Source: Cercophora sp. LCS_1
Lineage: Eukaryota; Ascomycota; Sordariomycetes; Sordariales; Lasiosphaeriaceae
NCBI GenBank assembly: GCA_036250225.1
Contig: JAPZLL010000040.1
Span: 62,001-126,000, forward strand
Length of the DNA: 64,000 bases
Reading direction: 5' to 3'
This document shows, piece by piece, positions 32,209 to 44,401 of the stretch. Every line of letters begins with the position of its first letter. The first letter of the stretch is position 1. The notes beneath the pieces are model-generated. The model made no database searches and was not told where the DNA came from. It saw only the letters and a list, made by a program, of their open reading frames with translations. Position numbers and translations under genes: made by a program.

Positions 32209-35050
32209 GATTTCAAGATTGCCGATTGAATTGATGTTGGTTTATCGAGGGCCAAGCCGGCATGTGTGTTGTCCCCTACCTGAGAGACTCGGGAGCTTGT
32301 TTGCTACTTGCTGAAACGAGTCGGAGAGATCAGTCCTGGTAATTCGGCACACGACGGCGTGAGCGCGTTGCCGGATTGCGGTGACAATTTGCTGCCTGTC
32401 TCTTAAATATAAATGATTTGGGAATGAGGCTGGCATTTCTTCCCCAGAAGTTTTTTTGCACGCAGCTGCCTAAGTTCTGTGGCCTTGAGCCTCAAAAGGA
32501 CTTGACTTTTACCCAATCAGCTCCAGGCTGAGAGCCAGCAGCCCCCCGCCCACCATCCTGACCGCTGGTGTGGCATGCAGCATGAATGCCCCTGACACCA
32601 GACACTGACCGAGACAGCTGCAGGTATAAGAATCCGCCTTCCCCCCCATCTGTTGTCCTGACTGGCTCAGCTGTCGTCTCCCACACCGTCAAATGTCGAA
32701 TTTCCAGCGACAAGATGGCTGAACTCAACCATCGCCCGGACAAGGCCGTTGCTACCACCGATCGAAAGCGATTCCCATTGCATCGGGAATTCGGATCGCG
32801 TTACATTCAATGAGGTCCTTCCAAACTCACTCACGGTACCGTACTTGGCAACGCGAACTCGTTTCATCATCGTCCCAAGTCCGGGCGGTGTTTGTCTGGT
32901 AGTTTTGGTGAAGATATGGAAATGCCGCACTCATCAAATCTGCCGAAAATGCCTTGCGAGCTGCCACAGCGACCTATCGGCGGCAGCTGGTTGGTCCAAG
33001 TCGCCAGCCTTGCTGTACTACCCAACCATCCACTGCGACACCCTGGACTGGGGGCTATGCATGCTGCAGCTTGACCGAATTTGCCACTGGTTTCCAGGGC
33101 GTCATATTGGTTCGCTGCAGTGATTCCGCTCGCTTCTGACACACAAGCATGCCACCTCCCGCTTCACGGCTGGGCTCCGGGAGGCCGAGATTTCAGGTCA
33201 CCGCATTTCCCCATTTGAACCCGCCATGTCCCCCCAAATATCCTCGCATCGGCTCCTCTTCATGCCCAACACTCTTGAATGCATACAGCACCGATGAGTT
33301 GTTCATACCTTAACATCGGCCAATAGATTCGTCGCATCCAAAGACGGACTCTGTGTCCAACCCGAAGCATCATGAAAAACCAGTTCCTTCCCGTCCCGAC
33401 AATCCAGCAAACCCGGCGACTGCCGTCCAGAACAAGTAATTCCGTGTCCCAGGAGATATCCTCGCGCTGTATAAGCGTCGACACGCTCAGCAGACTCTTG
33501 CAGAGCAAATTCCCGACTGGCGGATACAATGTCGACGTACGCTTAATCCCTCCTCAATCCAAACGAACATGTAATCCCTGACGAAGCCTCAGATTGACCA
33601 AGGTGTCTACAAGATCCGAGCCCCCTATCTGGTTCATGAGGTCGAGATTATTAAGAGGGAGGGTGTGTTTGCGTAGACTCAAGATAAAGAGTTACCAGTC
33701 AGTATTGGCTATGTGTTCGATTTCTTAAGAGGTGTTGAGATGAGCGGCGTAGAGTGTAATTCGTGGAAGATTTTTATGGGCATCGGGAGTTAAGGATCTG
33801 GGACGGGCATTTGGGAACGAGGAATGAGGATGGCCTTAACCTAAGGTAGTCACGACATGACGAATCACGGCACCCATCATAGCGTACATACCAACATATC
33901 CTAACATCTCGAATTTTTGAGCATTGTAAACGTTATGGGACGTCTCACAATCCCCAGAGCAAGTATCGTAAACCTCGTCAAAGCTCAGCATTCGGCACAT
34001 AAAAGACATTCTGATAGGGTAACCGTCAATGCGAAACATACAAAATCGACGCAACCACTTCATCATCAGATATCAAAATCGGCTGCAACTGTCTATTACG
34101 CCCCCTGCAATTCACTTTTGCCTCGGACGGGGTGCCGAACGGCTCTGGTAGTGACGCCCGCTCACGAGTGCGTCCAACTCTGTCTGCGGATACCGATTTG
34201 TGAGACATCCATCAAACATGAAAACCACACCAAGGGCGCGTTACCTTGGATAGCTCACGAGGGAGGTTCAGGAGATATGATCCCATTTCTGCCTACCGTT
34301 CCAACAAGTCAGTTTCAAACACACCAATTCACATCAACACAAGACACGAGGACATACATCCACAGTGTAGCCTCCAGCAGGAAACAGTCTCCTCAATCCC
34401 TCGGCCAGGAGAGTGACATCATTGTAGCGGGGCTTGACAACTTGCTGAAAATATGGCATTGCCGTGTTTCTGTTCGACTTCGGTCAGGTTCCAGATGGTG
34501 TGAGAACTACGCCTGAGGCAGAGGGGCAAAAAAGAGGGCTCCCTCCCAGGCACAATCGGCAGTTAAGTACACTGCCGCCACCATGTGATGCGGCTCAAAA
34601 ATCTCAGAAGGTTGTCAGCATTGGATAAAACTGCAGTTTCTCGGTCTGCGGGCTGTCTGAGAACTGCCTGTGTTGTGGACACACGAGCCATGCATCGTGA
34701 GGTGGTATCGCTTCTCAACTCCAAATCATATTTGCAGGGCAAAACGCTGTCCTACAGCAGTTGGGGGCTTTGCACACCACCAAAAAGATTCATGCGGGGG
34801 CCACTGCCCATCGGGCATCCAGACGAGCTGTTGTCAGGAGACGATTGGGTGCTCTGTATCTGCCGCGGAACTTGATTCGTCAACCCAACCACCATCATGC
34901 ACTCGGCCCAACCCACAGCCACGATTCTTGATGAGGCTCCGAGAGGGGTAGAGACGCTTAATCACAAACCTTATGTCCTTTGCGATATCCGACTTACCTT
35001 CTGTATCTTGACAAGATTCTGCCAACGGGAACTGCATACCGGAGCTCACG
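32209..35050. other. Long gene-free interval (2.8 kb)
   Basis: No gene is recognised with confidence. One minus-strand frame at 34066-33836 contains MSFMCRMLSFDEVYDTC, AQKFEMLGYVGMYAMMGAVI and an in-frame stop, and could be the end of a small membrane protein. No upstream exon or start was found for it. The rest holds only overlapping shadow frames. Confidence 0.4.
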
Positions 35051-36726
35051 ATGGATTGGCCGTACAGAGACCCCAGTTTCTCCGATCATGACCTCGACCA
35101 TGTTTTTCAATATCGATTGCAAGGTCTCACCAATCGAGCTGTTTGCCGGTTTACGGGAGATGAGGTGGGTACGCTCAATCCGCCTGGAAAGAACCAAGAC
35201 TGAGTACATGTCAAGGATACCATCGAAGAGACGTTAGATCCTGAGGGCAAGCTATCTGCGTGGCTTGAAAAGGTGCGACCCGCCGCATAAAGTGCCTTAC
35301 CCAGTCTCAGCGCTGACATTTGTCACAGGCGAGCTCTCGAAAAGGAGAGTCAGGATTGGTTGCCATGTTAGTTCGTTCGTTCCCCGGACATGACGGTACA
35401 GAGTCTTACAGGAGCGATAGTCTTGCAAGTCGAAAAAAGCACAGCGACTCGTCCCCCAACTTCCCGCTCCGTTATGTGCCCTTTACGAGAAGCCAGTTTG
35501 AGCAAATTACGGAGCTCTTTCCACTACATGGAGACACAGCGAGGATCATTGATCGAAAAGATGTTGCCTTCTTCTGTGATATCAACCTGACTGACACTTT
35601 GGGACCCGAGAAAGCACTATGTTCGTCCCCTCCCTTTCCCCGTAACACATATGATGAGACTAACCCACAGGTAGACTACTGCTGTCGCACACCGGGGACA
35701 TCACCAGGAGACCTGGCCGTATCCGCAGTCTTCTACCCAGACACCGGATATACCGCCGGGGTAGTCTTTGGTTGCACCGACTCTATCTCCGAGGACTTTA
35801 GCGGCCGGATCCGTAACGGCGAAGAGGCATGGACACATCCCATGTTCCTGTTCGGTCTCCTTGCCGAGCATGAAAAAGAGCGACACAAGGATCTCGTCGA
35901 CGAAAAAGTGGCCCAGCTTACAAGTCGAGTCTATGCCCTCAGCAAATTCCAGAGGATATCGTCCGAAACGGAGCTTAACAACGAACACTACTCGGTCAAT
36001 CTGTGGATAGAAGTCAGCCAGCTCCGGACAGCTATGGAGATGTGGAAGAAGGAACTTGTCAAGATGGACGAGCACATCGGCGAGCTCGAAAGCCATGTTT
36101 TGACCATCCCAGAGGCGAACACATGCGAGTCCCCGTTTGCTGAGTCAATGACCACACTTGGCGACAAGACATGGCGTGTATCGGCGAGGGAAGTGGGCAG
36201 ACGGATCCAAAAGAGACTGCGGGAGATTATGTGCGAGTATGACGGCAGGATTCGGGAGTGCACCATGGTGCTTGATGGCATGGCACTCTCAGCACAGCTG
36301 GTGAGCAAACCCCAACATTGTGGAGATGCAGGAGCTAACACACCGGCAGTCATGGAGTCAAATCGGATACCAGGACACCCAAGCCAATCTCAAGATTGCA
36401 TCCGACACCAGAAGGGACTCGAGTCGCATGAGGTCCATTGCATTCCTGACCATGGTCTTTCTCCCAGCGACCTTCATCTCTGTAAGCATGCATCCCACCA
36501 GGCTTCAATCGCCAATCCCACTAACAGGCCACAGTCACTGTTTTCCACAACCTTTTTTGACTTTCGGGCGGAGGACATCAGGGGCATACTTTCTCCTTAT
36601 TTCTGGGTGTACCCTGTCGTTACCATTGTCATCACCGCCTTGGTGATGGGCACCTGGATACTCGTCACGAGGAGGCGTCGGCAAAAGGTAGAGGGGACAG
36701 TCCTTTCAGAGAAGCTTCCAGTTTAG
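35051..36726 (+). CDS. CorA-like membrane protein (fungal CorA superfamily, two C-terminal helices)
   Basis: Six exons: 35051-35164, 35216-35272, 35329-35620, 35675-36300, 36350-36481 and 36535-36726; 470 aa. A cytoplasmic alpha/beta N-terminal region (DLAVSAVFYPDTGYTAG) leads into a long helix (VNLWIEVSQLRTAMEMWKKE). Then comes the pre-membrane segment SDTRRDSSRMRSIAFLTMVF and the first membrane helix LPATFIS, followed by STTFFDFR. The second membrane helix is YPVVTIVITALVMGTWILV with a basic tail. This is the architecture of the fungal CorA-like proteins that lack a strict GMN ion-selectivity motif, so Mg2+ transport is not assured. The first intron (51 nt) is inferred because it removes an in-frame TGA (35201-35203); if it is not spliced the gene is broken there. 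Confidence 0.72.
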
Positions 36727-37268
36727 TTTGTACGGTCTGTAAATCAACTCTCTCTATTCCAGCGCGTACGGTTCCATTCGCAGCCCGTGCCGCACTATTT
36801 CCACTAGGGTTGTCAATCATGCGACATGAATTATCAGAAGCACTTGCATTATTAGCTAAACAACTCCCCACAAGGATTCCCGACCAAGCCGACAGTGGTT
36901 CGCGATAGGCAGGGCCAAGGTTTGGGCGGACATGCATGCGACTAATGCCGCCGTTACATCCCTTTCCCATCACACTGTCCAATTCCATCCCTGCTGGGCC
37001 TGCAGCCGATCACCACCGTCACAAAACCCCATCACCACCCCCGGGGCTGCGTGATTGGATTCCCCGACCCTCAGTCCTAACTCCATTGATACATCCCCAG
37101 TTTTTCTCGGAGACACATATTTTCGCGCAATGCCGGCCTTGTTGGCGTAAACCCTCTCGGCTTTTGTCTTCTCCAACGGTTTGGGAGGCTTGACGAAAAT
37201 ACCTATCCCGCATCCTTTTTTTTTTTTTTTCTCGTCTATCACCCAAACTCCAACCCGAGTGAGAGACC
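36727..37268. other. Intergenic, promoter of the methyltransferase gene
   Basis: Contains a poly-T tract (about 37216-37230) about 40-50 bases before the ATG at 37269. No coding sequence recognised. Confidence 0.45.
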
Positions 37269-37893
37269 ATGGCCACCAACAGCCCACCCCCTGATGTTGC
37301 CGCAGCAGCCGCCGCCGCAGCCGCTAACCCCACAGCACCCGGCCCCGAGACACCTGCAACCCCGCACCTGTCGGGTAGCGGCGCAATTGAGGCCGCACCG
37401 GTGACGGGCGATGAGGATGACGACTTTGACGATGCAGACTCGGCCATCGGCTATGCGTGAGTCTGTCTCAGCCTGTCCACTAAGACGGCCTCACTCATTC
37501 ATGCCTCTCCATGCAGTCCGAGTTCCACGGCATCGCTGTCATCCAGCATCCTCGAGTACCGGGCCATCCAGGGCCGCACGTATCACAGCGCGCGCCACGC
37601 CACCGACTACTTTACTCCCAACGACGATCGGGCGCAGGACTCGGTCGATCTGACGCACCACTACTTTACCATTCTTCTCAACGGGAAGCTGAGCATTGCG
37701 CCCATCGGGAAAGATGTCAAGGTTTGTGTCATTTTCCACAGTCGTCTTTTTTACTTCGCTGACGGCACATGCATCCAGAGTGTTCTCGATGTCGGAACAG
37801 GCACTGGTGAGTTTTGTTTGCCCATTCCCACAGCATGAGGTAACACAAAACTAACAAACGACCTGCAGGTATCTGGGCCATGTAACAACGACC

Positions 37894-37928
<35 letters not shown>

Positions 37929-38768
37929 ACTCATAACTAACAACTTATTAAATGACAGCGACTTTGCCGACACCCACCCGGGCACCGAAGTAACGGGCAC
38001 CGACCTCTCGCCCATCCAACCGTCGTGGATCCCACCCAACCTCAAGTTCGAAATCGAGGATGCCACGCTGCCGTGGACCTTTAACGACGACACGTTCAGC
38101 TTCGTCCACATGCGCTATCTCTTTGGCGGCATCCGCGACTGGAACCATCTCTACGACCAGGCCTACCGGTGCTGCGCCCCCGGCGGATGGCTGCAGTCGT
38201 GCGAGCTGGACGCTGCGATGCTGAGCGATGACGGCACCGCCGACAAGAACTATGCCATTGACAGGTGGAACGAGCTGTTTGATCTTGCGGGCAAGAAGAT
38301 TGGCAATTCGTTCACCGTTGTTGCCGATGATTTGCAGCGCACCGGGATTGAGAAGGCGGGGTTCAAGGATGTCACTGTTGTTGATTACAAGGCATGTTTT
38401 TTTTTTTTTTTTTGGTATCGAGTGGTGATGCATACCTAGGTACTAATCTCGTGCAGATTCCCATGGGTGGATGGGCTTTGGACCCTACGCTCAAGGAGGT
38501 TGGGAGGATTGCGCTTACTGCATTGCTCAATGATATTCAAGGTAAGGGGGGGAACTCCTCTTCAACTGGCTTGCGTGCAATTTAGATGCTAATTACCTAC
38601 CCGTGTCACGCAGGCTACACGCTGATGCTCTGGCACGATGTCGTCCAGTGGCCCAAGGAGGAGTACGAGGTCTTCCTCATGGCCCTGCGCAAGGCGATGA
38701 AGGACCGGGCTATTCACTCGTACATGAGGGCTCGCTTTGTTTACGGACGTAAGCCCGAGGATACGTAA
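37269..38768 (+). CDS. SAM-dependent methyltransferase, LaeA-like
   Basis: Seven exons: 37269-37456, 37517-37721, 37779-37806, 37869-37881, 37959-38391, 38457-38541 and 38614-38768; 368 aa. An Ala-rich and acidic N-terminal region (ATNSPPPDVAAAAAAA, DEDDDFDDADSAIGY) precedes ILEYRAIQGRTYHSARHATD and YFTPNDDRAQDSVDLTHHY. Motif I is VLDVGTGTGIWAIDFA, followed by HPGTEVTGTDLSPIQPSWIP, the acidic-loop DATLPWTFNDDTFSFVHMRY and APGGWLQSCE. This is the LaeA-type class I methyltransferase layout of Pezizomycotina; these are usually nuclear or cytoplasmic, and some affect secondary metabolism. Which paralogue this is cannot be told. The fifth intron begins GC (38392-38393) instead of GT. Confidence 0.9.
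37886..37933. repeat. CACTTTCACTCT tandem repeat inside intron 4 of the methyltransferase
   Basis: Three to four copies of a 12-base unit, CTCACTTTCACT, fill most of this intron between the donor (37882) and the branch-site region (CTAAC at about 37938). A simple microsatellite-like repeat. Confidence 0.8.
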
Positions 38769-38877
38769 ACATTGCATGCACAAGAATCAACGCACTATAG
38801 AAACATGTCAACACAATACAATCTATCATCCCCGCGTCTTTGTCTCTAGTCTCTTGACGCTCCGCTCGATGTCCAGT

Positions 38878-39654
38878 TCAATCAAGATCAACAAGCCCCA
38901 TCAACTCGGCAATGACATCAACATCATCCTTCTTCCCTGCCGCCGCAGCACCCTTGCCCTTCCGCCCCTGGACGTCCTTCTTTTGTGTGCCATGTGGAGC
39001 ACCCGTGGACTTCGGAAAACACTTCCGATGCTTCTCAAGACCCTTGTCTCCTAACTTGGCACCGCAAAAGCACTTGACCTCCTTCCTAGGTGGACCCCAG
39101 CCGTTCCCAGGTGAGCCCCAGCTGTTCTTTGGTGCTTGGACTGAATACGGGTGCTCATCTGACTCGATAAAGTGATCTGCTAAAGCGTGTGCGCTGGGGA
39201 AGGCTAGGTCGCACTTTGTGCATTTCGCTTTTGCATCGCTTGACCCGGTTGGTGCTGACGACGTCGAGGGACGCCGAGCGTCTTTCCCTCGCTGATTTCT
39301 CGAGGAACCTTTCGAAGCATTCGGTGCCGAGCTCGAAGACGGTTGCCAATTGGTCGTGGGTTGTTTCCACAAGGGAGTGGACCGAAAAGTCGGTGGTGTC
39401 GGCGTCAACGGAATCGACGATGCAGATGCCCTCCGCTGTGTCTTTGCAGCCCGGGGTGGTTGGCGGCGAACCGGGGCATCCCGGTTTGGACGGCCGCCGG
39501 ATGGCTCAAGGGAAGATGGTGGCGGGACGAATGCCCAGGGCGTAGACTGTCTCGGTTCAAAGGCTTCGGTGCAGCTCATCAGATGTGTCTCGAGGGCGCT
39601 GCGAAGGCCAAAGTCGACCTTGCACTTGAAGCAGATGAACTCCGGGTCGTCCAT
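38878..39654 (-). CDS. Zinc-finger protein of unknown role
   Basis: Single exon, 258 aa. Two C2H2-like fingers are visible: FICFKCKVDFGLRSALETHL (residues 6-28, ending LMSC) and CTKCDLAFPSAHALADHF continuing to ESDEH (about residues 144-168). A third Cys/His cluster follows, VKCFCGAKLGDKGLEKHRKC (about 193-212). Ser/Pro-rich low-complexity sequence links the first two, and a Lys/Gly/Ala-rich stretch precedes an acidic C-terminal tail (DVDVIAELMGLVDLD). The tail could be an interaction peptide. DNA or RNA binding is inferred from the fingers. The 3' end lies about 110 bases from the methyltransferase stop (convergent genes). Confidence 0.7.
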   Translation of the reverse strand: MDDPEFICFKCKVDFGLRSALETHLMSCTEAFEPRQSTPWAFVPPPSSLEPSGGRPNRDAPVRRQPPRAAKTQRRASASSIPLTPTPPTFRSTPLWKQPTTNWQPSSSSAPNASKGSSRNQRGKDARRPSTSSAPTGSSDAKAKCTKCDLAFPSAHALADHFIESDEHPYSVQAPKNSWGSPGNGWGPPRKEVKCFCGAKLGDKGLEKHRKCFPKSTGAPHGTQKKDVQGRKGKGAAAAGKKDDVDVIAELMGLVDLD

Positions 39655-39969
39655 CTCGATGAATGCTGAATCTCTGTCTCGTGTTGACGGAAGAGAGATG
39701 GCAGTAGATCGTCAGAATGGCCAAGCGGGGCTGTTGTTCTCAGTGCAGCTCGTGGTGGGTGACACAAGAGGCTCTGGTGCGGGCAGCGCCGCGATAGGTG
39801 AGGACGAAAACACTGCCACCCGCATGGCGCTTGTGTCTGGGGCAGCTTTTCAGAAACGGAAATGTATTAGATTCAACATTATTACCAAGCAAACTCGTGT
39901 TTTCAGTCTTCCAATTACGGTGTCTGTCTCCCAGCATTCATTCCTCGCCATTCTGCGAGGTTATCTTCA

Positions 39970-40992
39970 TCACGTCCCAATTTGCTTGACGACAGCAAAG
40001 AAGGATCTCTCGCCACTGGCACCGCTCAAGCTAGCAGTCGCCTTGAGCGTCACCACCACATCGCCGTCAAACGGCCGGTTCACCTCGCCCCTGTTCGAAA
40101 TAACACCGGGATTGCTGCTCGCCCACGAAATCGACACACCGTTCGAGGATGTCGGCAGGTTGATGTTGCCCCTGACATTGTCCAGACCTTGAACATTGAG
40201 CGCGATCAACGCTATCGTCACTCGGTCCTCGATGCTGCTATCTCCCGCAGGTGGACCACCTCCGCCAGGGAGCTGGGGAGCGCCCAGAGCCTGCGCCTCG
40301 TTTGTCGACAGGGCGTGATCCCAGAGCCGAAAGTTCCGTACCGAGCCCGCCAGATACTTGTCATTCCGGTAGGTTGACCGGCCGATGTAATTCGCCTGAG
40401 TTGACCCTGTGCCAATGGCGCCCGGCGCAATGATGTTGTCGTTGTTTGTCCGTCCACTCAGGTACGCGCCGTCTTGCCAGAGCCCGATGCGCCCGGCGCC
40501 GCTCTCAATGACAAATGTGAGCGTCTTCCACACATTCCGCTGCAGGGGCCCGCTGGTGCGGATCTCGGCTTCGTTGTCGTAGTTGTTGAGCGTGATGGCT
40601 GCGCGAAGCTCGGGGTCTCCGGTGACAAAGATGTAGCCGTTGCCGTCGCCGTTGGATCCCGTGTTACCGATGCCAAAGATGAAGTAGTAGTTTGACTGCT
40701 CGGAGCGGATGTTGACCTCGATACTCGCTGAGATGGAGTACTGGTTGCGCATCAAGTCGTTTGGCAGTTGGATGTAGTCGTCGACACCGTCAAGGCGAAC
40801 ACCGTTGGCGCCCTGGAGGGCAGGCCCGTTGACATAGCGCCCATGTCGGTTGTTCCCGCTGTAGTCGGTGGCCTGCTGCCCGGACGTCTCGTTCAGGGGC
40901 AGATACAGAATAAGTCGCCCATGGGCCGTCGCCGCGAGGGAGACGACGGCAGCGAGAATTGCTGATGGCGAGACGCGCATGTTGAATCTCAT
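39970..40992 (-). CDS. Secreted LamG/concanavalin-like lectin domain plus bacterial-Ig-like domain
   Basis: Single exon, 340 aa. A signal peptide (MRFNMRVSPSAILAAVVSLAATAHG) is followed by a LamG-type jelly-roll: RLILYLPLNETSGQQATDYS, NGVRLDGVDDYIQLPND, YFIFGIGNTG, VWKTLTFVIESGAGRIGLW and FRLWDHALSTNEAQAL. A Gly/Pro linker (about residues 240-250) leads to a second domain, IEDRVTIALIALNVQGLDNV to GDVVVTLKATASLSG. This matches the atrophied bacterial Ig domain found in arabinan- and xylan-active glycosidases. No catalytic domain is visible. It is probably a carbohydrate-binding secreted protein. The neighbouring GH127-like gene on the same strand suggests a shared role in plant polysaccharide use. 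Confidence 0.75.
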   Translation of the reverse strand: MRFNMRVSPSAILAAVVSLAATAHGRLILYLPLNETSGQQATDYSGNNRHGRYVNGPALQGANGVRLDGVDDYIQLPNDLMRNQYSISASIEVNIRSEQSNYYFIFGIGNTGSNGDGNGYIFVTGDPELRAAITLNNYDNEAEIRTSGPLQRNVWKTLTFVIESGAGRIGLWQDGAYLSGRTNNDNIIAPGAIGTGSTQANYIGRSTYRNDKYLAGSVRNFRLWDHALSTNEAQALGAPQLPGGGGPPAGDSSIEDRVTIALIALNVQGLDNVRGNINLPTSSNGVSISWASSNPGVISNRGEVNRPFDGDVVVTLKATASLSGASGERSFFAVVKQIGT

Positions 40993-42104
40993 CAGTCGGC
41001 CAGATCAACGACAACAGCGAGAGCAGTGGCAAAACCCGCAACGCACTGATGGTATGGACGCCAGACCTTAAAAGCTCCCCCTCATCACCCGGGCCACCGG
41101 ACTTCGGGGAGAACATCTGCATCATCAATATTATGAACTTGGTTCCTCGGTGCTGGCGCTACCCGGCTCGCCTGATGGCCGGCTAATACAAGACCCAACC
41201 TCCCTGTGCACAACCACCCAATCCAGGGGCACTTGGGACGAACTGCTAACGCGTTCGGGACTGTTCTGCAATATCTGCTTCAACTATCACCGTGTGGTCT
41301 TGGAATCTGGTGGGTATCAGCCGGCCGCGGGTCGCTCCCATCGGCTAGACCTGCCGGGACATATACCAGCCGTGTGTGCGTGCCGCTGTTGACATCCGAG
41401 ATAGGGCGATAAAATCCCCTATTGGGCGTTTCAACCCGAGTCGGGAGATAAGTGGTTTCCGCGAGGGTCACCGCCTGCAGCTGTTTATTGTCCGGGAACC
41501 TGGTCGCTCCATCGGGGCAGAATTCGCGCCACCCAGATCCAAGCGAGTGGGTGGGATGCCACTCGTTTGCCTCCCTCTTCGACAAGCTGATGATGAAGTG
41601 ATTTGTGACCTTGTTGTGGTCTAAACCCAGGACTGTCTCGTGGGTTAAAGTACTCGGCGATCAAAATGGAGAGAAAGCGCAATCCACAATGACCATCACG
41701 ACATCGTGGCCGCGCTGACTCGAGAGGGGACAGAAGCAGCCATTTACCCGACCCGGTTCTCGCCATCCTTGGCAACCCACTTGTCTCTATTCTTATCATC
41801 AAGCTTCCCTTCTGCGCCTCGGAGGTCCGCAAAAGAGCACGGTGCACCCTTAGCTCTTGGTCTGCAGCCGTCTTGGTTGTTGTGGAAACCCGTCTATAGC
41901 TCTTGGAGGGGTCACAACATGCTGCATCCGGAAAGACAAGGCCCAGTTGAATCCTCTCGATACTCAAAAACAATGCAGATAAATCTAATGCGACAAACCC
42001 AGCCCCGGCCGCCCATGTCCATGCCATGCAAACGTAACGCAGCGCAATGCACCCGATATGCCCCCATGCCCCCATGCTCCCATGCTCCCTTAAATGCCCC
42101 AGCT
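40993..42104. other. Intergenic, no gene recognised
   Basis: 1.1 kb between the LamG gene start and the 3' end of the GH127-like gene. Only shadow frames; promoter elements of the LamG gene must lie at the left side. Confidence 0.45.
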
Positions 42105-44401
42105 CTAAAGATCACTCGGAACACCCGCATCCTCCCCGCCATCCGGCACCTCAGTCCCCCACCACCTAGACAGCTTGACTGTGGGCAACTCGGACATGTG
42201 GATCTTTGCCAAGCCGTACGGAATCATCCTGTACGTCTGCTTCTTAGCAGCGCACTTTGGATTCTTGGGTGGGATATCAGGTGCCGCGCCTTCCTTGACG
42301 GGCCAGTGGATCTCGCATCCCTGAACGGTGATGTAGTTCTTAGGTCCGTGATCGACCGCAAGACCGCTGAATCCTCGTTGGAGGACGTCGCTGATAGTGT
42401 GGTATTGGAGCGTGGAGGTGTCGATTGCGACGTTCCACTGCACAGGTCAGTCATGAATCTACCAGCTCTTAGAGATCGCAGCTTACCGGCTTGGTGTAGT
42501 TAAAGTAATGGTCCCTAACTTTCTCATAGTGCGAGAACTCGGTCGTTCCTCCTTCGTGGTTGGGATCCCAATAGCGGTGAGGTAACGACGAAGTGATGTT
42601 CTCGCCGACGTCGAGTGCGTACAGAACGTTTCCGACGTAGACCGACACGGCGCCGTCGACTCGCGGCCTGTGTTCGACCCGAATGGCAGAGCTGACATGG
42701 TACTCAACTGTTGATTTGCCCTTGGGGATGGACAGACGGAGCAATCCCGTGTTTGAGTCGGGGGAGATTTTGAGGATCTTGGCCTCGCCACCGTCGGCGG
42801 ACTGGGACAGGACGGACTTGGTCTGGACACCCCATGAGGGAAATCGAAGATACAAGTCAAACGCTGCGTCGGCTTGGATGGAATATCTCAGTCGCTCGGA
42901 AAAGGGATAATCGGTCTCGCACTTGACCACAGCCCTCCCGACATTGGGGATGGTGGTGTCCACGGTCGACGGGCTGAGCAGTGCATGGACAAGGCCCTTC
43001 TCAGTGCTCGCCCAGCTGTTTGCCAAGAATTTTGGATATCCCTGGGGAAAGTTGACGGTGCAGCAGGGGTACTGCGGCTCCAGGCCGAAAACGGTGGCGA
43101 CACCATTGGAGGTGGTGAAAAGCGATGGTGTCCCGTGTTGATTCAGTGCCCACGGTCCGTTCGGCCGTGTCATGTACTGATGAGCCCACATGTCGTGGCT
43201 CAACATGGTTGGGAGGGCGTTGAAGATGACAAGCTCGGCGCGGTCGGCAAACGAGTTGGTCCCCAGGGCATGGTAGAGATAGGCAAGAGAGTATCCCGTT
43301 TCGACAGCCGTGCAAAGCTCGGATCCCATGAACGGGGCGAGGTCTCGTTGCGACTCATCAGCGAGGATTGTCCCCGACGGAGCGCCCTTATACCGGAATG
43401 TCAGATCAACACCCTTGTGCGTGATGTTGAGGAGGTGGTCGCTGTGGTTGAAACGACGGATGACAGCCCCGGATTTGAGTCCTGTTCTTGTCAACACCGC
43501 GGCCAAGATGATTATCAAGTGACTTACCCTGTCCAACATTGACACCGTGAAGGTATGGGAACAGCGGGTTGTTCGGATGTGGATCGTCGATCACCTTTTG
43601 ATACTTGTCGTCGGTGTACCAGTCCTCCCACTTGAACTTGGACATGGCGTACAACATGTCCATTGTCTCCCACAGAGACGTCTGGTCCCTGTCCGCCAGC
43701 TCGGCATGCTCCAACAACCACTGCACTATCAAAATGGTATCATGCACCCTGACCTGGCCCCACGAGCAGTCGACCGGATTCCACCGGCACTGCGTATACC
43801 CCTCGCCGTCATTCTTGAGCATCGTGTGCGCAAGCCTCAGGTACTTAACCGTGCTGCGCACCACAGTCTGATGCCAGCCCGTGGCATTGGCCTCAGCCAA
43901 CTGTGTCAGGCCCAGGAGAAACGGGGTGCGTCCCCAAAAGTTGCGGTCCGAACCGGGTGCCTCCGGTCCGATCCACCCGTCCTCACCTTGCCGTCCCAGC
44001 ACCGTCTCTGCAACAGAATGCACCTGTGACTTGAGACGGGCATCGTCAAGGACATAAGCCAGTGGCACAAGGCCATTGAACCAGTACGGCAGGGCCTCGT
44101 TGAGGATGCTGTAGTCCGTTTGGCCGCCAAGCCATCGGGAGTCGGTAACGTAGGGATAGAAATCGTGCTCGTGCCCCGCAAGACCGGCGGCCATGGCCTG
44201 CAACTCGCCGCGCAGCCAGCCCTCAGGCGTGATGCTCCCGAGAGGGAGCGGCGGGAAGGCAAAGGGGAGAACTACAAAAGCGTCAGTGTAACGAGCGCAG
44301 AGTCGGTGATTGGTCTACGCACGTTGCCGGCTGTTCGCAGCAGACAGCAGCGACAGCGTTGCCAGCAGCGACAACCGCGCGCTCATGGCGGCGGAGGGCA
44401 T
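42105..44401 (-). CDS. Secreted DUF1680 / GH127-like glycoside hydrolase (beta-L-arabinofuranosidase family)
   Basis: Four exons: 44401-44323, 44271-43528, 43481-42487 and 42437-42105; 716 aa. A signal peptide (MSARLSLLATLSLLSAANS from the second Met) is followed by the typical start PLPLGSITPEGWLRGELQAM, then SRWLGGQTDYSILNEALPYW and FNGLVPLAYVLDD. An alpha/alpha-barrel comes next, with FMGSELCTAVETGYSLAYLY (Glu and Cys) and FGLEPQYPCCTVNFPQGYPK. In characterised GH127 enzymes an active-site Glu and a Zn-bound Cys cluster do retaining hydrolysis of beta-L-arabinofuranosides. The E..C and CC motifs here fit that, but the exact residue equivalence was not aligned. Fungal DUF1680 proteins are poorly characterised, so the substrate is inferred. 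Confidence 0.82.

Noticed and set aside
33917..34516. 199-codon plus-strand frame
   Set aside because: No ATG at its start, no hydrophobic or domain pattern, no splice partners; not supported as a gene.
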